17,921 bases of DNA from Candidatus Tectimicrobiota bacterium (lineage in GTDB: Bacteria; UBA8248; JACPRG01), in the NCBI GenBank assembly GCA_016190025.1, contig JACPRG010000119.1:1-17921 (forward strand), given 5' to 3'. The first letter of the stretch is position 1, and the number at the start of each line of letters is the position of its first letter. The notes beneath the pieces were generated by a model. The model had not been told where the DNA came from. It saw only the letters and a program-made list of their open reading frames with translations, and made no database searches. Positions 7,167 to 14,104 of the stretch are shown piece after piece. Position numbers and translations under genes: made by a program.

Positions 7167-9212
7167 CTAGTCCGTGATGTAGCCCAGGCTCTTCAGCCGC
7201 TCGAGGGTCTTTGGATCGAACTGGATCCGCCCGCCTCCCTCCAGCCGGCCCCGGCGGAGGACCTCCTCCCGCTTCGTCTTCAGAAGGTTTCTCATGCGGA
7301 CGGTCTCCGGGTCCTCCGGGCGGAGCAGGTTCTTCCTTTCCCGGGGGTCCGACCGGAGGTCGAACAGGCCGCCCCATTGAAAGGGAAGAGGCGTCTCTTT
7401 CGCCCTGAGGGTCGTCCCGAACCGGGCGATATGTTTTTTCTCACCCGAGACGACGAATTGGTAGGAGCCGGTGATGAGCCCGGACGTCTCGCCGTAGAAA
7501 TCCCGGGACAATCGATTCCCCCGGACCAGGGGGAGAAGGGAGTTGCCCTGCATCCCCGGCGGCCCCTGGATCCCCAGGAGGTCCAGGACGGTCGGCATGA
7601 CGTCGGCGAGGCCCACGAGCTCCCGGTTTCGCACGCCCGCCGGTATCTTCCCGGGATGCCGCATCACCAGGGGGACGCGGACCTCCTCTTCGTACACGGT
7701 GTATCCGTGCTTGTAGGTGCCGTGCTCGAAGAAGGCCTCTCCGTGGTCGGAGGTCAGGATGAGAAGAGAGTTTTCGTAGAGTCCGCGCGCCTTCAGGTAA
7801 CCGACCAGCACTCCCAGCCAGTCGTCGAAGAACCGGATCTCCCCGTCGTACTGGGCGATCATGTTCTGGAGGAGCCGCGGGGGGAGGGGCGGGTCGTCCT
7901 CCCCGGGCGGATCGGCGACCGGGCTCCCCTGAAAGTCGGGATCGAACATCCTCTTGTACTTTCCGGGGGGGCGATACGGGTCGTGGGGATCAAAATAATG
8001 CAGGTAGAGAAAGAGCCTGTTCCGCTGCGGGTCGTACCCCTGAGAGAGCATGGATTCCAGATACGCCCGCACGTGGCGGAACATCCAGTCGGCCTTCGTG
8101 ACCCGGTTCTCCGCGACCCGGGTCTCCGGCATCCGGAAAGCCCCGGAGGCGTCCGAGCCGCTCTCGTTCAGCCAGGCCTCCAGCCCCAGGTTGACCCACC
8201 CGAGGAAACGGTCCACGGCGGAGACTTTTCCATACGCCATCCGCCAGATGTACAACTGCTGGGGGGGCTGGTTGTTGCGGTAGTGGAACTCCGTCCAAAG
8301 GTCGGTCAGTTGGAGGTCGTAGTCGAACCCCTGGGTGTAGTTCTGCGCCCGGGAGACGAAGATGTTGGTGGAAAAGAAGGCCGTTGTGTATCCCTTTTTC
8401 CGGAGGACCTCGGCCAGGGTCTCCGCGCCGTCGGGAAGGCGGTCGGCCACGTGATGCATCCCGGTCACGGTCTCATGGAGGGAGGTGAGGAGCGTGGCGG
8501 TCGAAGGGACTGTCCAGTTGGCGTGAGACCGGGACTCCTCGAACAGAACGCCCTCCTTGGCGATGGCGTCCAGAACCGGAGAGGTCGGCCGCGGGTAGCC
8601 GTAAGAGGAAAGGTGGTCGGAGCGCAGGGTGTCCACCAGGATGAGGATGACGTTGGGGGCGCCGGCGAGGCCCGGGTCCGCTTTCCGCCACGCCTGGCCC
8701 CGGGAGTGAGCCCCGACCTCGGGGAAAGGGAGGACCCCCAGGACTCCGGCCAGCAGCACCCCGACGCCGACCCCCAGCCCCGAGCGTCTCAGGTTCCTTC
8801 CGCTCAGGCCGAAAGACCGCCAGGCCGCGACCCACAGGGCGATCGCCACGAGGGAAAACACCCCGTTGGCCAATATCCTCCCCCCCACCTCTCCGGCGGA
8901 AAAAAACAGTGGACTCACGTACCCGGACAAGACGATGCGGGCGGCGAGGATGGTAAAGAGCGCCCGAAGGGCCTTATCGGTCTGGCGTCGTCCCCCGGGA
9001 AGGAACCTCAGCGCGGCCAAGGCCGCCGCCGCGAGGACCCAGAAGCCCAGCCCGTTCAGGACGACCGCCACGAGGAGAAGATGCAGGACGCTCCACGCGG
9101 TGAAGGTCTGGCCGGGCAGCGCGGCCAGCCAGATGAGGAGATACGTCTCGACGACGCCGGCGGCGGCGCCGGCCGCCGCGCTGATCCCCATCCATTTCAT
9201 CGCGTGTCTCAC
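7167..9212 (-). CDS. membrane-anchored sulfatase-family (alkaline phosphatase superfamily) protein with Thr nucleophile position
   Basis: This 681-residue protein starts at GTG 9212, where GGAAAGG lies upstream; ATG codons at 9200 and 9191 are alternatives. Residues about 10-165 hold roughly five hydrophobic segments, followed by an extracytoplasmic sulfatase-fold domain from APNVILILVDTLRSDHLSSYG (about 185). Metal ligands are visible as Asp194, and as Asp489-His490 in TSDHGEAFFEHG. The site that carries Cys or Ser in true sulfatases (C/S-x-P-S-R, converted to formylglycine) reads T-V-P-S-T at 234-238. Thr nucleophiles occur in lipoteichoic-acid synthase and phosphoethanolamine transferases of the same superfamily. 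A phospho-transfer or phosphodiester role is therefore as likely as sulfate ester hydrolysis. The C-terminus ends LERLKSLGYITD, common in this group. Confidence 0.85.
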   Translation of the reverse strand: MRHAMKWMGISAAAGAAAGVVETYLLIWLAALPGQTFTAWSVLHLLLVAVVLNGLGFWVLAAAALAALRFLPGGRRQTDKALRALFTILAARIVLSGYVSPLFFSAGEVGGRILANGVFSLVAIALWVAAWRSFGLSGRNLRRSGLGVGVGVLLAGVLGVLPFPEVGAHSRGQAWRKADPGLAGAPNVILILVDTLRSDHLSSYGYPRPTSPVLDAIAKEGVLFEESRSHANWTVPSTATLLTSLHETVTGMHHVADRLPDGAETLAEVLRKKGYTTAFFSTNIFVSRAQNYTQGFDYDLQLTDLWTEFHYRNNQPPQQLYIWRMAYGKVSAVDRFLGWVNLGLEAWLNESGSDASGAFRMPETRVAENRVTKADWMFRHVRAYLESMLSQGYDPQRNRLFLYLHYFDPHDPYRPPGKYKRMFDPDFQGSPVADPPGEDDPPLPPRLLQNMIAQYDGEIRFFDDWLGVLVGYLKARGLYENSLLILTSDHGEAFFEHGTYKHGYTVYEEEVRVPLVMRHPGKIPAGVRNRELVGLADVMPTVLDLLGIQGPPGMQGNSLLPLVRGNRLSRDFYGETSGLITGSYQFVVSGEKKHIARFGTTLRAKETPLPFQWGGLFDLRSDPRERKNLLRPEDPETVRMRNLLKTKREEVLRRGRLEGGGRIQFDPKTLERLKSLGYITD

Positions 9213-9513
9213 AGCGCCGCCTTTCCACGGGACCGCCAGGGTCCATGGGAGACCACGTCCGGACCAGAACCCTCTGCCGGGGCTTCGGTGGAACTTCTCC
9301 GGGAAGGACTGGGTCTGGATTCGTCGGACGTCAAAACGCCCTCACTATCCGCCGCCGAGGCGCGGGCCGTCAAGACCCGCTCCAGGGGCCGGCTCTCAAA
9401 AAAGCCCGCTGGGAGAAAACCGCCGCCACCCCCTTTGATTGGCCGGCGAATCGTTGGTAACTTGAGAGCGAACCGTCCGCCGATTTCCAGGACGCCTCGG
9501 GAAAGGATGCGAC
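9213..9513. other. divergent intergenic region between sulfatase-family gene and SDR gene
   Basis: These 301 bp lie between divergent starts. Apart from a candidate promoter for the dehydrogenase at 9435-9463 I see no repeat, RNA gene or conserved coding frame. The open frames across it look like GC-driven noise. Confidence 0.5.
9435..9463 (+). promoter_or_regulatory. candidate sigma70-type promoter of the SDR gene
   Basis: TTGATT (9435-9440) and TAACTT (9458-9463) are separated by exactly 17 bp, in a locally less GC-rich stretch about 50 bp before the dehydrogenase ATG. Matches to consensus are moderate (4/6 and 3/6), so this is tentative. Confidence 0.35.
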
Positions 9514-10311
9514 ATGGGCTTGCTGGACTCGCGAAGGGCCGTGGTCACAGGGGCCGGCCGGGGGATCGGCCGGGCCGTCGCCCGGATGCTGGCCGCAGAG
9601 GGGGCTGCCGTCCTCGTCAACGACCTGGACGAGGAGCCCGCCGAGGAGACGGCCGCGCAGATCCGGGCGGAGGGGGGAGAGGCCGCGCCCTGCCCCGGCA
9701 ACGTCGCCCTGGCGCGGGACGCGGAGGCCATCGTCCGGTCGGCCGCCGAGGCGTACGGGGGTCTCGACATCCTCGTGAACAACGCGGGCAACCTCCGGGA
9801 CGCGATGGTTCACCGGATGGAGGAGTCCGCCTGGCAGGCGGTCCTGGACGTCCACCTGACCGGCACGTTCCACATGATCCGCGCGGCCGCCCCCTGGATG
9901 CGGGACGCGGCGAAGCGGGAGCTGGAGGGGGGAGAGACGCACCACCGGAAGGTCGTCAACGTGGCCTCCGTGGTGGCTCAGACGGGGAACCCCGGCCAGG
10001 CGAACTACGCGGCCGCCAAAGGCGGGATCATCGCGCTCACCAAGACCGTCGCCCGGGAGTGGGCGCCGTTTCGGGTCAACGTCAACTGCGTCGCGCCCGG
10101 GTTCATCCGCACCCGGATGACAGCCGTGAAAAAAGAGGGGGACGCCGCGGGGATCCCGGCCGAGATCCTGGAGAGGCTCGTGGCCGCCATCCCGGCCGGC
10201 CGCCTGGGGGAGCCGGAGGAGGTCGCCAGGGCGATCCTTTTCCTCTCCTCGCCGGACTCGGACTACGTGACGGGGGCCGTCATCGCCGTCAACGGCGGCC
10301 TGTACATGTGA
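9514..10311 (+). CDS. short-chain dehydrogenase/reductase, FabG-like (3-oxoacyl-ACP/CoA reductase type)
   Basis: This 265-residue classical SDR reduces or oxidises a keto/hydroxy group with NAD(P)(H) in the cytoplasm. The cofactor loop TGAGRGIG is at 12-19 and NNAG at 89-92. The catalytic Ser152, Tyr165 and Lys169 lie in ASVVAQTGNPGQANYAAAK, close to the FabG signature. The C-terminus VTGAVIAVNGGLYM is also typical. Asp37 at the end of strand 2 (VNDLDE) suggests, by family rule, NAD(H) rather than NADP(H) preference. A short insert (about 130-145, rich in charged residues) before the Ser strand sets it apart from housekeeping FabG. The substrate cannot be assigned. The start is supported by AAAGGA six bases upstream. 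The gene stands alone and ends at a strong terminator. Confidence 0.9.
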   Translation: MGLLDSRRAVVTGAGRGIGRAVARMLAAEGAAVLVNDLDEEPAEETAAQIRAEGGEAAPCPGNVALARDAEAIVRSAAEAYGGLDILVNNAGNLRDAMVHRMEESAWQAVLDVHLTGTFHMIRAAAPWMRDAAKRELEGGETHHRKVVNVASVVAQTGNPGQANYAAAKGGIIALTKTVAREWAPFRVNVNCVAPGFIRTRMTAVKKEGDAAGIPAEILERLVAAIPAGRLGEPEEVARAILFLSSPDSDYVTGAVIAVNGGLYM

Positions 10312-10368
10312 GTCTCGGGAAAGCGTCCCGCGCCCTCGGAGCCGAAGAGAGGCCGCCATCGCCGCCGA

Positions 10369-10391
10369 GCCCGCCCGGAGGCGGGCCTTTT
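10369..10391 (+). terminator. intrinsic terminator after the SDR gene
   Basis: A perfect GC-rich 7-bp stem GCCCGCC/GGCGGGC with a CGGA loop (10369-10386) is followed by CTTTTC. It lies 57 bp past the dehydrogenase stop, in the convergent gap with the ZIP gene. This is the clearest terminator in the window. Confidence 0.8.
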
Positions 10392-10437
10392 CGCGGCGCC
10401 GCGATCCCCCCTCCCGCCGTCCCCCGGCTTCGGCTCA

Positions 10438-11682
10438 TCACGCCGTGGGCACCAGGAGCGCCGTCAGGAACATGATCGCCATCCCGATCAGCAGACCGAC
10501 GAACCCCAGCGCGTATTCGCGGTCGTCCGCTCCCGGACGCAAGACCAGCTTCGCCAGTTCGTACACGACGTAGAAAATGGCCCCCGCGCCCAGGGCGAAG
10601 AAGAACGCCGCCACGACATCGTAGTAGGCGAACCCGCCCAGGAGCGTGCCCAGGACCGTCGGCCCCCCGGCGATGAGACCAAACCCCAGGAGGTGGGCCA
10701 ACGCTACCTTTTGACGCGCGACCGGGCCGAGGATGCCGAAGCCCTCGGTGGCGTTGTGGACGGTGAACCCGATGACCAGGAGGGCGCCGAGGGCGATCTG
10801 GCCGGTGGTGTACGCCGCGCCGATGGCCAGCCCCTCGCCCAGGTTGTGAAGGCCGATGCCGACCGCCACCATGTAGGCCAGCGCCAGGCGCCGGAACTCC
10901 TCCGGCCGATCCTCCCCGCCCCGCAGGGACCAGCGCCCCGCCGCCAGCAGCCCGAGGACGCCCACGATCAAGCCGACGGACAGGACGACGACGCCGTGGA
11001 AGACCCCCGGCACCCGTCCGGCCGCCTCGAATCCCTCGGCGAGAACGTCCACCCCCAGGAAGACCAGGATGCCGCCCGTCAAGGCGATCAGAAAGCCCAG
11101 CCACTGCTTGCCCAGCCTCCTGAGGAAAGGCAGCCACAAAAGCCCCAGGAAGACGGGGATGACGCCCGCGTAAACGCCCAGAAGCGAAAAGCTCCCTACG
11201 GACTTCCAACCGAGGCGGGGCGTCGCGACCGAGATCTCTGTGGTGTGGGTGAAAGTCAACCCGTTGGAGGTGATCAGCGTCAATTTGACCGGCTCCGTCT
11301 CGATCCAGGGATACGGGATGGAGACCGTGGCCGAACTGAGCCGGGGGAGGGTGGAGTCCGGGCTGACCGAGAAATTCCACAGGGCCTCGTTCACCATCAC
11401 CTGGGCGACGGTGGCCGGCGCCGGCCCCGTGTTCCTCACCTGCGCCACGATCCGGCTGGGCTCGAAGACCACCCGCTCGAAATTCAGCTTGAGGAGGGCG
11501 TCCGCCGGGACGGGCGGAGCCCCCACGAGAGAGGACCCTTTCGTCAGGAACACGTACACGATGGCCCCGAGGATGACGAGAGGAAAAAGCCCCAGGCCCC
11601 AAAGAGCGGCGCGGGACCGGCGCGTCCCGAGGCCCTCCGAAGCCGTCGTCACCTTCCCGGCGGCCGCATTCATCTCGGTCAT
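10438..11682 (-). CDS. ZIP-family metal transporter with N-terminal extracytoplasmic beta-rich domain
   Basis: The protein has 414 residues from the ATG at 11682. One membrane segment (about 26-46) is followed by a soluble stretch of about 100 residues (58-155) rich in alternating hydrophobic strands (RIVAQVRNTGPAPATVAQVMVNEA; IPYPWIETEPVKLTLITSNG), which looks like an Ig/CARDB-like beta-sandwich. The ZIP core of about eight helices then runs from about 163 to 414. The two metal-site signatures are HNLGEG (279-284) and HNATEG (309-314). ZIP proteins move divalent metals such as Zn, Fe or Mn into the cytosol. The start lies 13 bp after the oxidase stop, and its poly-G ribosome site overlaps that stop, so the two are translationally coupled. 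The frame is open to 11724, but no ribosome site supports that start. The metal is unknown. Confidence 0.88.
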   Translation of the reverse strand: MTEMNAAAGKVTTASEGLGTRRSRAALWGLGLFPLVILGAIVYVFLTKGSSLVGAPPVPADALLKLNFERVVFEPSRIVAQVRNTGPAPATVAQVMVNEALWNFSVSPDSTLPRLSSATVSIPYPWIETEPVKLTLITSNGLTFTHTTEISVATPRLGWKSVGSFSLLGVYAGVIPVFLGLLWLPFLRRLGKQWLGFLIALTGGILVFLGVDVLAEGFEAAGRVPGVFHGVVVLSVGLIVGVLGLLAAGRWSLRGGEDRPEEFRRLALAYMVAVGIGLHNLGEGLAIGAAYTTGQIALGALLVIGFTVHNATEGFGILGPVARQKVALAHLLGFGLIAGGPTVLGTLLGGFAYYDVVAAFFFALGAGAIFYVVYELAKLVLRPGADDREYALGFVGLLIGMAIMFLTALLVPTA

Positions 11683-11688
11683 GTCAGA

Positions 11689-11696
11689 CCCCCCCC
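11689..11696 (-). promoter_or_regulatory. G-run ribosome binding site of the ZIP gene overlapping the oxidase stop
   Basis: Eight consecutive G on the minus strand lie six bases before the ATG at 11682. The last base of the oxidase TAG stop is the first of these G. The arrangement favours coupled translation and decides the ZIP start. Confidence 0.5.
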
Positions 11697-12718
11697 TACG
11701 CCAAGGGCTTCTCCGGCTGGACATCGAAGAAGCCCATCCAGCCGAGCTCGGCGAACTCCGACTGATGCGCGTGGAACATGAATTTCCCGGGATGGGAATA
11801 AGCGAACTCCAGGATGCACCGCTCCCCCTGGCACAGCATGACGGTGTCCGTGTATTCGTACTGATCCATCCGGGTCCCCGTCCGGTAGAGCCGGAAGAAG
11901 TTGGCGTGGATGTGCATGGAGTTGATCGGGTCGAACTCGGTCAGGTTGACCAGGTAGACCCGGACCGGCTCGTTCTGCCGGATGGGGATGGGATGGTCGC
12001 GGTAGTAATTAGCGACGCCGTTGACGGTGTAGAACTCGTTTTCCCCGTCGAGGTTCGTGTCGAAGCCGTTCATCACCATCACCATCTCGCGCGCCGGGGG
12101 GCGCCCCTCTTTGGGATCGATGATGAACGTGCCGTAGAGGCCCTTCATGATGTGCGCCTTCAGCGGCATCGCGTGGCAGTGGTAGAGGTGGATGCCGTAG
12201 GGCTCGGCGTCGAACTCGTACGTGAACGTCCCTCCGGGCGGCACCAGCTCGAAGACCCCGTCCATGTGGGCGGGATGGATGCCGTGGAAATGCAGGGTGT
12301 GCGGGTGGGCGCTCCGGTTTTGGAAGTGGACGCGCAGCCGGTCTCCCTGGGTGGCCCGAAGCGTCGGCCCCGGCACGTAGCCGTTGAGGGTCCACGCGGG
12401 AAAGGAGACCCCGCGGGCCACGACGACCTCCCGGTCAACGGCTGTCACCCGGTACTCCCTTAGCGCGCGTCCGTCCGGGAGCTTCGACACCTTCCCGTAA
12501 TCGAAGTGCGCGAGAAATTTGGCGGGGTTCATGCCGGGAGGCTCCGCGGGGTCGATCGACCCGGACGCGTGTTGCGCCATCAGGTGGGACGGATGCGTCC
12601 CTTCCGCCCGGCTTTGACGCGCGGCCCGGGCGGTGAGGACGCCCGTCCCCGCCAGGCCGAGCAGTCCCGGAACGCTGAATTTCAAAAAGCTCCGCCTCGA
12701 GACCCGAGAATTGGACAT
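11696..12718 (-). CDS. Tat-exported two-domain multicopper oxidase
   Basis: The protein has 340 residues. The N-terminus contains a Tat signal, SRRSFLK (7-13), then a hydrophobic h-region ending TARA, so it is exported folded. Two cupredoxin domains carry four HxH motifs for a trinuclear copper cluster: H143-F-H145, H180-C-H182, H269-I-H271 and H316-A-H318. Type 1 copper ligands are seen only in domain 1 (His140, Cys181 within HLYHCHAMP, probably His189). Domain 2 has no Cys at the equivalent site, the pattern described for type C two-domain oxidases. It could oxidise Cu(I), Fe(II), Mn(II) or phenolic donors. Nitrite reductase is less likely because all four HxH pairs are present. The ATG at 12718 has a run of seven G eight bases upstream. 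The ZIP gene is coupled downstream. Confidence 0.9.
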   Translation of the reverse strand: MSNSRVSRRSFLKFSVPGLLGLAGTGVLTARAARQSRAEGTHPSHLMAQHASGSIDPAEPPGMNPAKFLAHFDYGKVSKLPDGRALREYRVTAVDREVVVARGVSFPAWTLNGYVPGPTLRATQGDRLRVHFQNRSAHPHTLHFHGIHPAHMDGVFELVPPGGTFTYEFDAEPYGIHLYHCHAMPLKAHIMKGLYGTFIIDPKEGRPPAREMVMVMNGFDTNLDGENEFYTVNGVANYYRDHPIPIRQNEPVRVYLVNLTEFDPINSMHIHANFFRLYRTGTRMDQYEYTDTVMLCQGERCILEFAYSHPGKFMFHAHQSEFAELGWMGFFDVQPEKPLA

Positions 12719-12922
12719 CGCCTTGGCCCCCCCTTCGGTCAAACCGGCGCTCGATGCGCCTCTCCACCGGGTGCGGATGTGAAAGCCTCCTCCCACACCC
12801 CGCAACCCCACGTCTTCCCCGTCTCTTCGGCCTGGGCGAGGACTCCGCTCCAGGGAAACCCGCCGCCCGGGAAGAACAATTCTCTAGCCACGAAAATCCG
12901 CCTTTTGATAGCCCAAGAAAAT

Positions 12923-12951
12923 ATTTTTGACTAGATTTGTATATATGTCAA
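12923..12951 (-). promoter_or_regulatory. candidate promoter of the oxidase-ZIP genes
   Basis: On the minus strand a consensus TTGACA (12951-12946) is followed after 17 bp by AAAAAT (12928-12923), a 4/6 match to the -10. The start site would fall near 12916, leaving a leader of about 200 nt. The upstream copy of TTGTATATATGT overlaps the -35 and spacer. Confidence 0.4.
12937..12948. promoter_or_regulatory. candidate operator, copy 1 of TTGTATATATGT
   Basis: This 12-bp AT-rich word is repeated exactly at 13065-13076, 128 bp away. It sits inside a TTGAC(N15)GTCAA inverted repeat (12927-12951) and over the candidate oxidase promoter. It is a plausible binding site for the adjacent ArsR-type regulator. 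Confidence 0.4.
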
Positions 12952-13044
12952 GATGCATCAAATTTTTTCGAGAGGCTTTCTCGGGCAACGCGTCGGGAGA
13001 ACGGACCGTCCCGCGAGTTCATAACGACCGCGAGAACACTCAGG

Positions 13045-13073
13045 TTGACACTTGATATAAAGAGTTGTATATA
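13045..13073 (+). promoter_or_regulatory. sigma70-type promoter of the regulator-metF-metH operon
   Basis: TTGACA (13045-13050) is a perfect -35. After exactly 17 bp comes TATATA (13068-13073), a good -10. Transcription would start near 13080, about 17 nt before the TTG start codon. That leaves no room for a SAM or SAH riboswitch in the leader. Confidence 0.7.
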
Positions 13074-13076
13074 TGT
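13055..13076. promoter_or_regulatory. candidate autoregulatory operator over the -10 (includes copy 2 of TTGTATATATGT)
   Basis: ATATA (13055-13059) and TATAT (13068-13072) form an imperfect inverted repeat. The exact 12-bp word TTGTATATATGT lies at 13065-13076. Both cover the spacer and -10 of the operon promoter. AT-rich imperfect palindromes over the promoter are usual for ArsR-family autorepression. Confidence 0.45.
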
Positions 13077-13096
13077 AAAAGTTATACCTTGTCCTC

Positions 13097-14104
13097 TTGG
13101 ATAAAATACTGGGTGCTTTCGCCGTGGAAAAGCTTTTGGCGGGATTGAGGGCGGTTGCGGAGCCGACGCGTCTGCGTCTGCTCGCTCTCTGCGCCCGGGG
13201 CGAACTGACGGTGACGGAGCTCACGCAGATTCTGGGGCAGAGCCAGCCGCGGGTCTCGCGCCACCTGAAGCTTCTTTGCGACGCCGGCCTGCTCGACCGG
13301 TTTCGGGAGGGCGCCTGGGTCTTTTACCGCTCCACACGACAAACGGAGAACGCCGAGCTGGGGCGGGTCCTGATCGACCTGCTTCCGCAAGACGACCCGA
13401 CCCTCGTCCTGGATCTGCGGCGCCTCGCGCGGGTCAAGGAGGCGAGGGCCGAGGCGGCCGCCGCCTACTTCCGCGAAAACGCGGCCCGCTGGAATGAAAT
13501 CCGCTCCCTGCACGTTCCTGAATCCGAGGTGGAACGGGTCTTGCTGGAAATGACCGCCGACTGGGAGATCGAAGACCTGCTGGACATCGGAACGGGGACC
13601 GGCCGCATGCTCGAGCTCTTCGGCCCGCGCGTCTCCAAGGCTCTCGGCATCGACCGATCCCACGAGATGCTCGCCGTGGCCCGGGCCAATCTGGAGCGGG
13701 CGGGGTTGCGCCGCTGCCAGGTCCGCCACGGCGACATGTACCAGCTGCCGCTGCCTTCGGAGTCCTTCGACGCCGTCCTCTTTCATCAGGTCCTTCACTT
13801 CGCCGATAATCCGGCCGCGGCCCTGCTCGAGGCCGCGCGGGTGCTGCATCCGGGGGGGATTCTCATCGTGGCCGACTTCTCCCCCCACAACCTGGAGGAC
13901 CTCAGGACGAGTCACGCCCACCGGCGGCTGGGGTTTGCGGAGGACGAGGTGAAAAAATGGTTCCGGGGCGCGGGCCTGGAGCCGGAGGAGGTCATCCACC
14001 TGCCGGGCAACCCGCTGACCGTCTCCATCTGGTCGGCGACCCGGCCGGCCTTGCCCCAACAGCAGGAAGTCCAGCCGAAACGCCTGAGGAGAGTGGCCCC
14101 ATGA
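13097..14104 (+). CDS. ArsR-family regulator fused to SAM-methyltransferase-like domain, SahR-like methionine-cycle regulator
   Basis: The protein has 335 residues from a TTG start; GTG at 13124 is an alternative and neither has a good Shine-Dalgarno sequence. Residues about 10-80 form an ArsR winged helix (EPTRLRLLALCARGELTVTELTQILGQSQPRVSRHLKLL). The helix that carries metal-binding Cys in ArsR/SmtB reads ELTVTELTQ, without Cys, so metal sensing through that site is unlikely. Residues about 158-280 form a class I methyltransferase fold with motif I DIGTGTG (163-169), an acidic residue in ALGIDRS, and HPGGILIVADF. SahR, described in Proteobacteria, has this architecture, responds to S-adenosylhomocysteine and controls methionine-cycle genes. 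The metF ATG overlaps the stop (ATGA), which supports that role. Calling it SahR is inference from architecture and context. Confidence 0.85.
   Translation: MDKILGAFAVEKLLAGLRAVAEPTRLRLLALCARGELTVTELTQILGQSQPRVSRHLKLLCDAGLLDRFREGAWVFYRSTRQTENAELGRVLIDLLPQDDPTLVLDLRRLARVKEARAEAAAAYFRENAARWNEIRSLHVPESEVERVLLEMTADWEIEDLLDIGTGTGRMLELFGPRVSKALGIDRSHEMLAVARANLERAGLRRCQVRHGDMYQLPLPSESFDAVLFHQVLHFADNPAAALLEAARVLHPGGILIVADFSPHNLEDLRTSHAHRRLGFAEDEVKKWFRGAGLEPEEVIHLPGNPLTVSIWSATRPALPQQQEVQPKRLRRVAP

Larger units (their letters stand above)
12719..13096. other. AT-rich divergent regulatory region between metal module and methionine operon
   Basis: These 378 bp have no supportable gene. The half next to the oxidase is GC-rich with no clear structure and would be a leader of about 200 nt. 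From about 12890 to 13100 the sequence turns AT-rich, in sharp contrast to the rest of the window. That stretch holds two opposing candidate promoters, two copies of TTGTATATATGT, a palindrome GATGCATC (12952-12959) and short hairpins near 12969-12983 and 12994-13013 that lack U-tracts. Confidence 0.7.

Noticed and set aside
7377..10475. 1032-codon plus-strand open frame across the sulfatase-family gene and into the SDR region
   Set aside because: It crosses two real genes in the wrong frame or strand, has no recognisable domain, and its composition is that of GC-driven noise.
12060..12090. His-rich stretch in a plus-strand reading, looking like a metal-binding run
   Set aside because: It is the antisense reading of the Met/Val-rich MVMVMNG segment of the multicopper oxidase, not a real protein feature.
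13020..13097. Possible SAM or SAH riboswitch upstream of the methionine operon
   Set aside because: The predicted transcription start leaves about 17 nt of leader, the region is AT-rich without the needed paired core, and a dedicated protein regulator is present.
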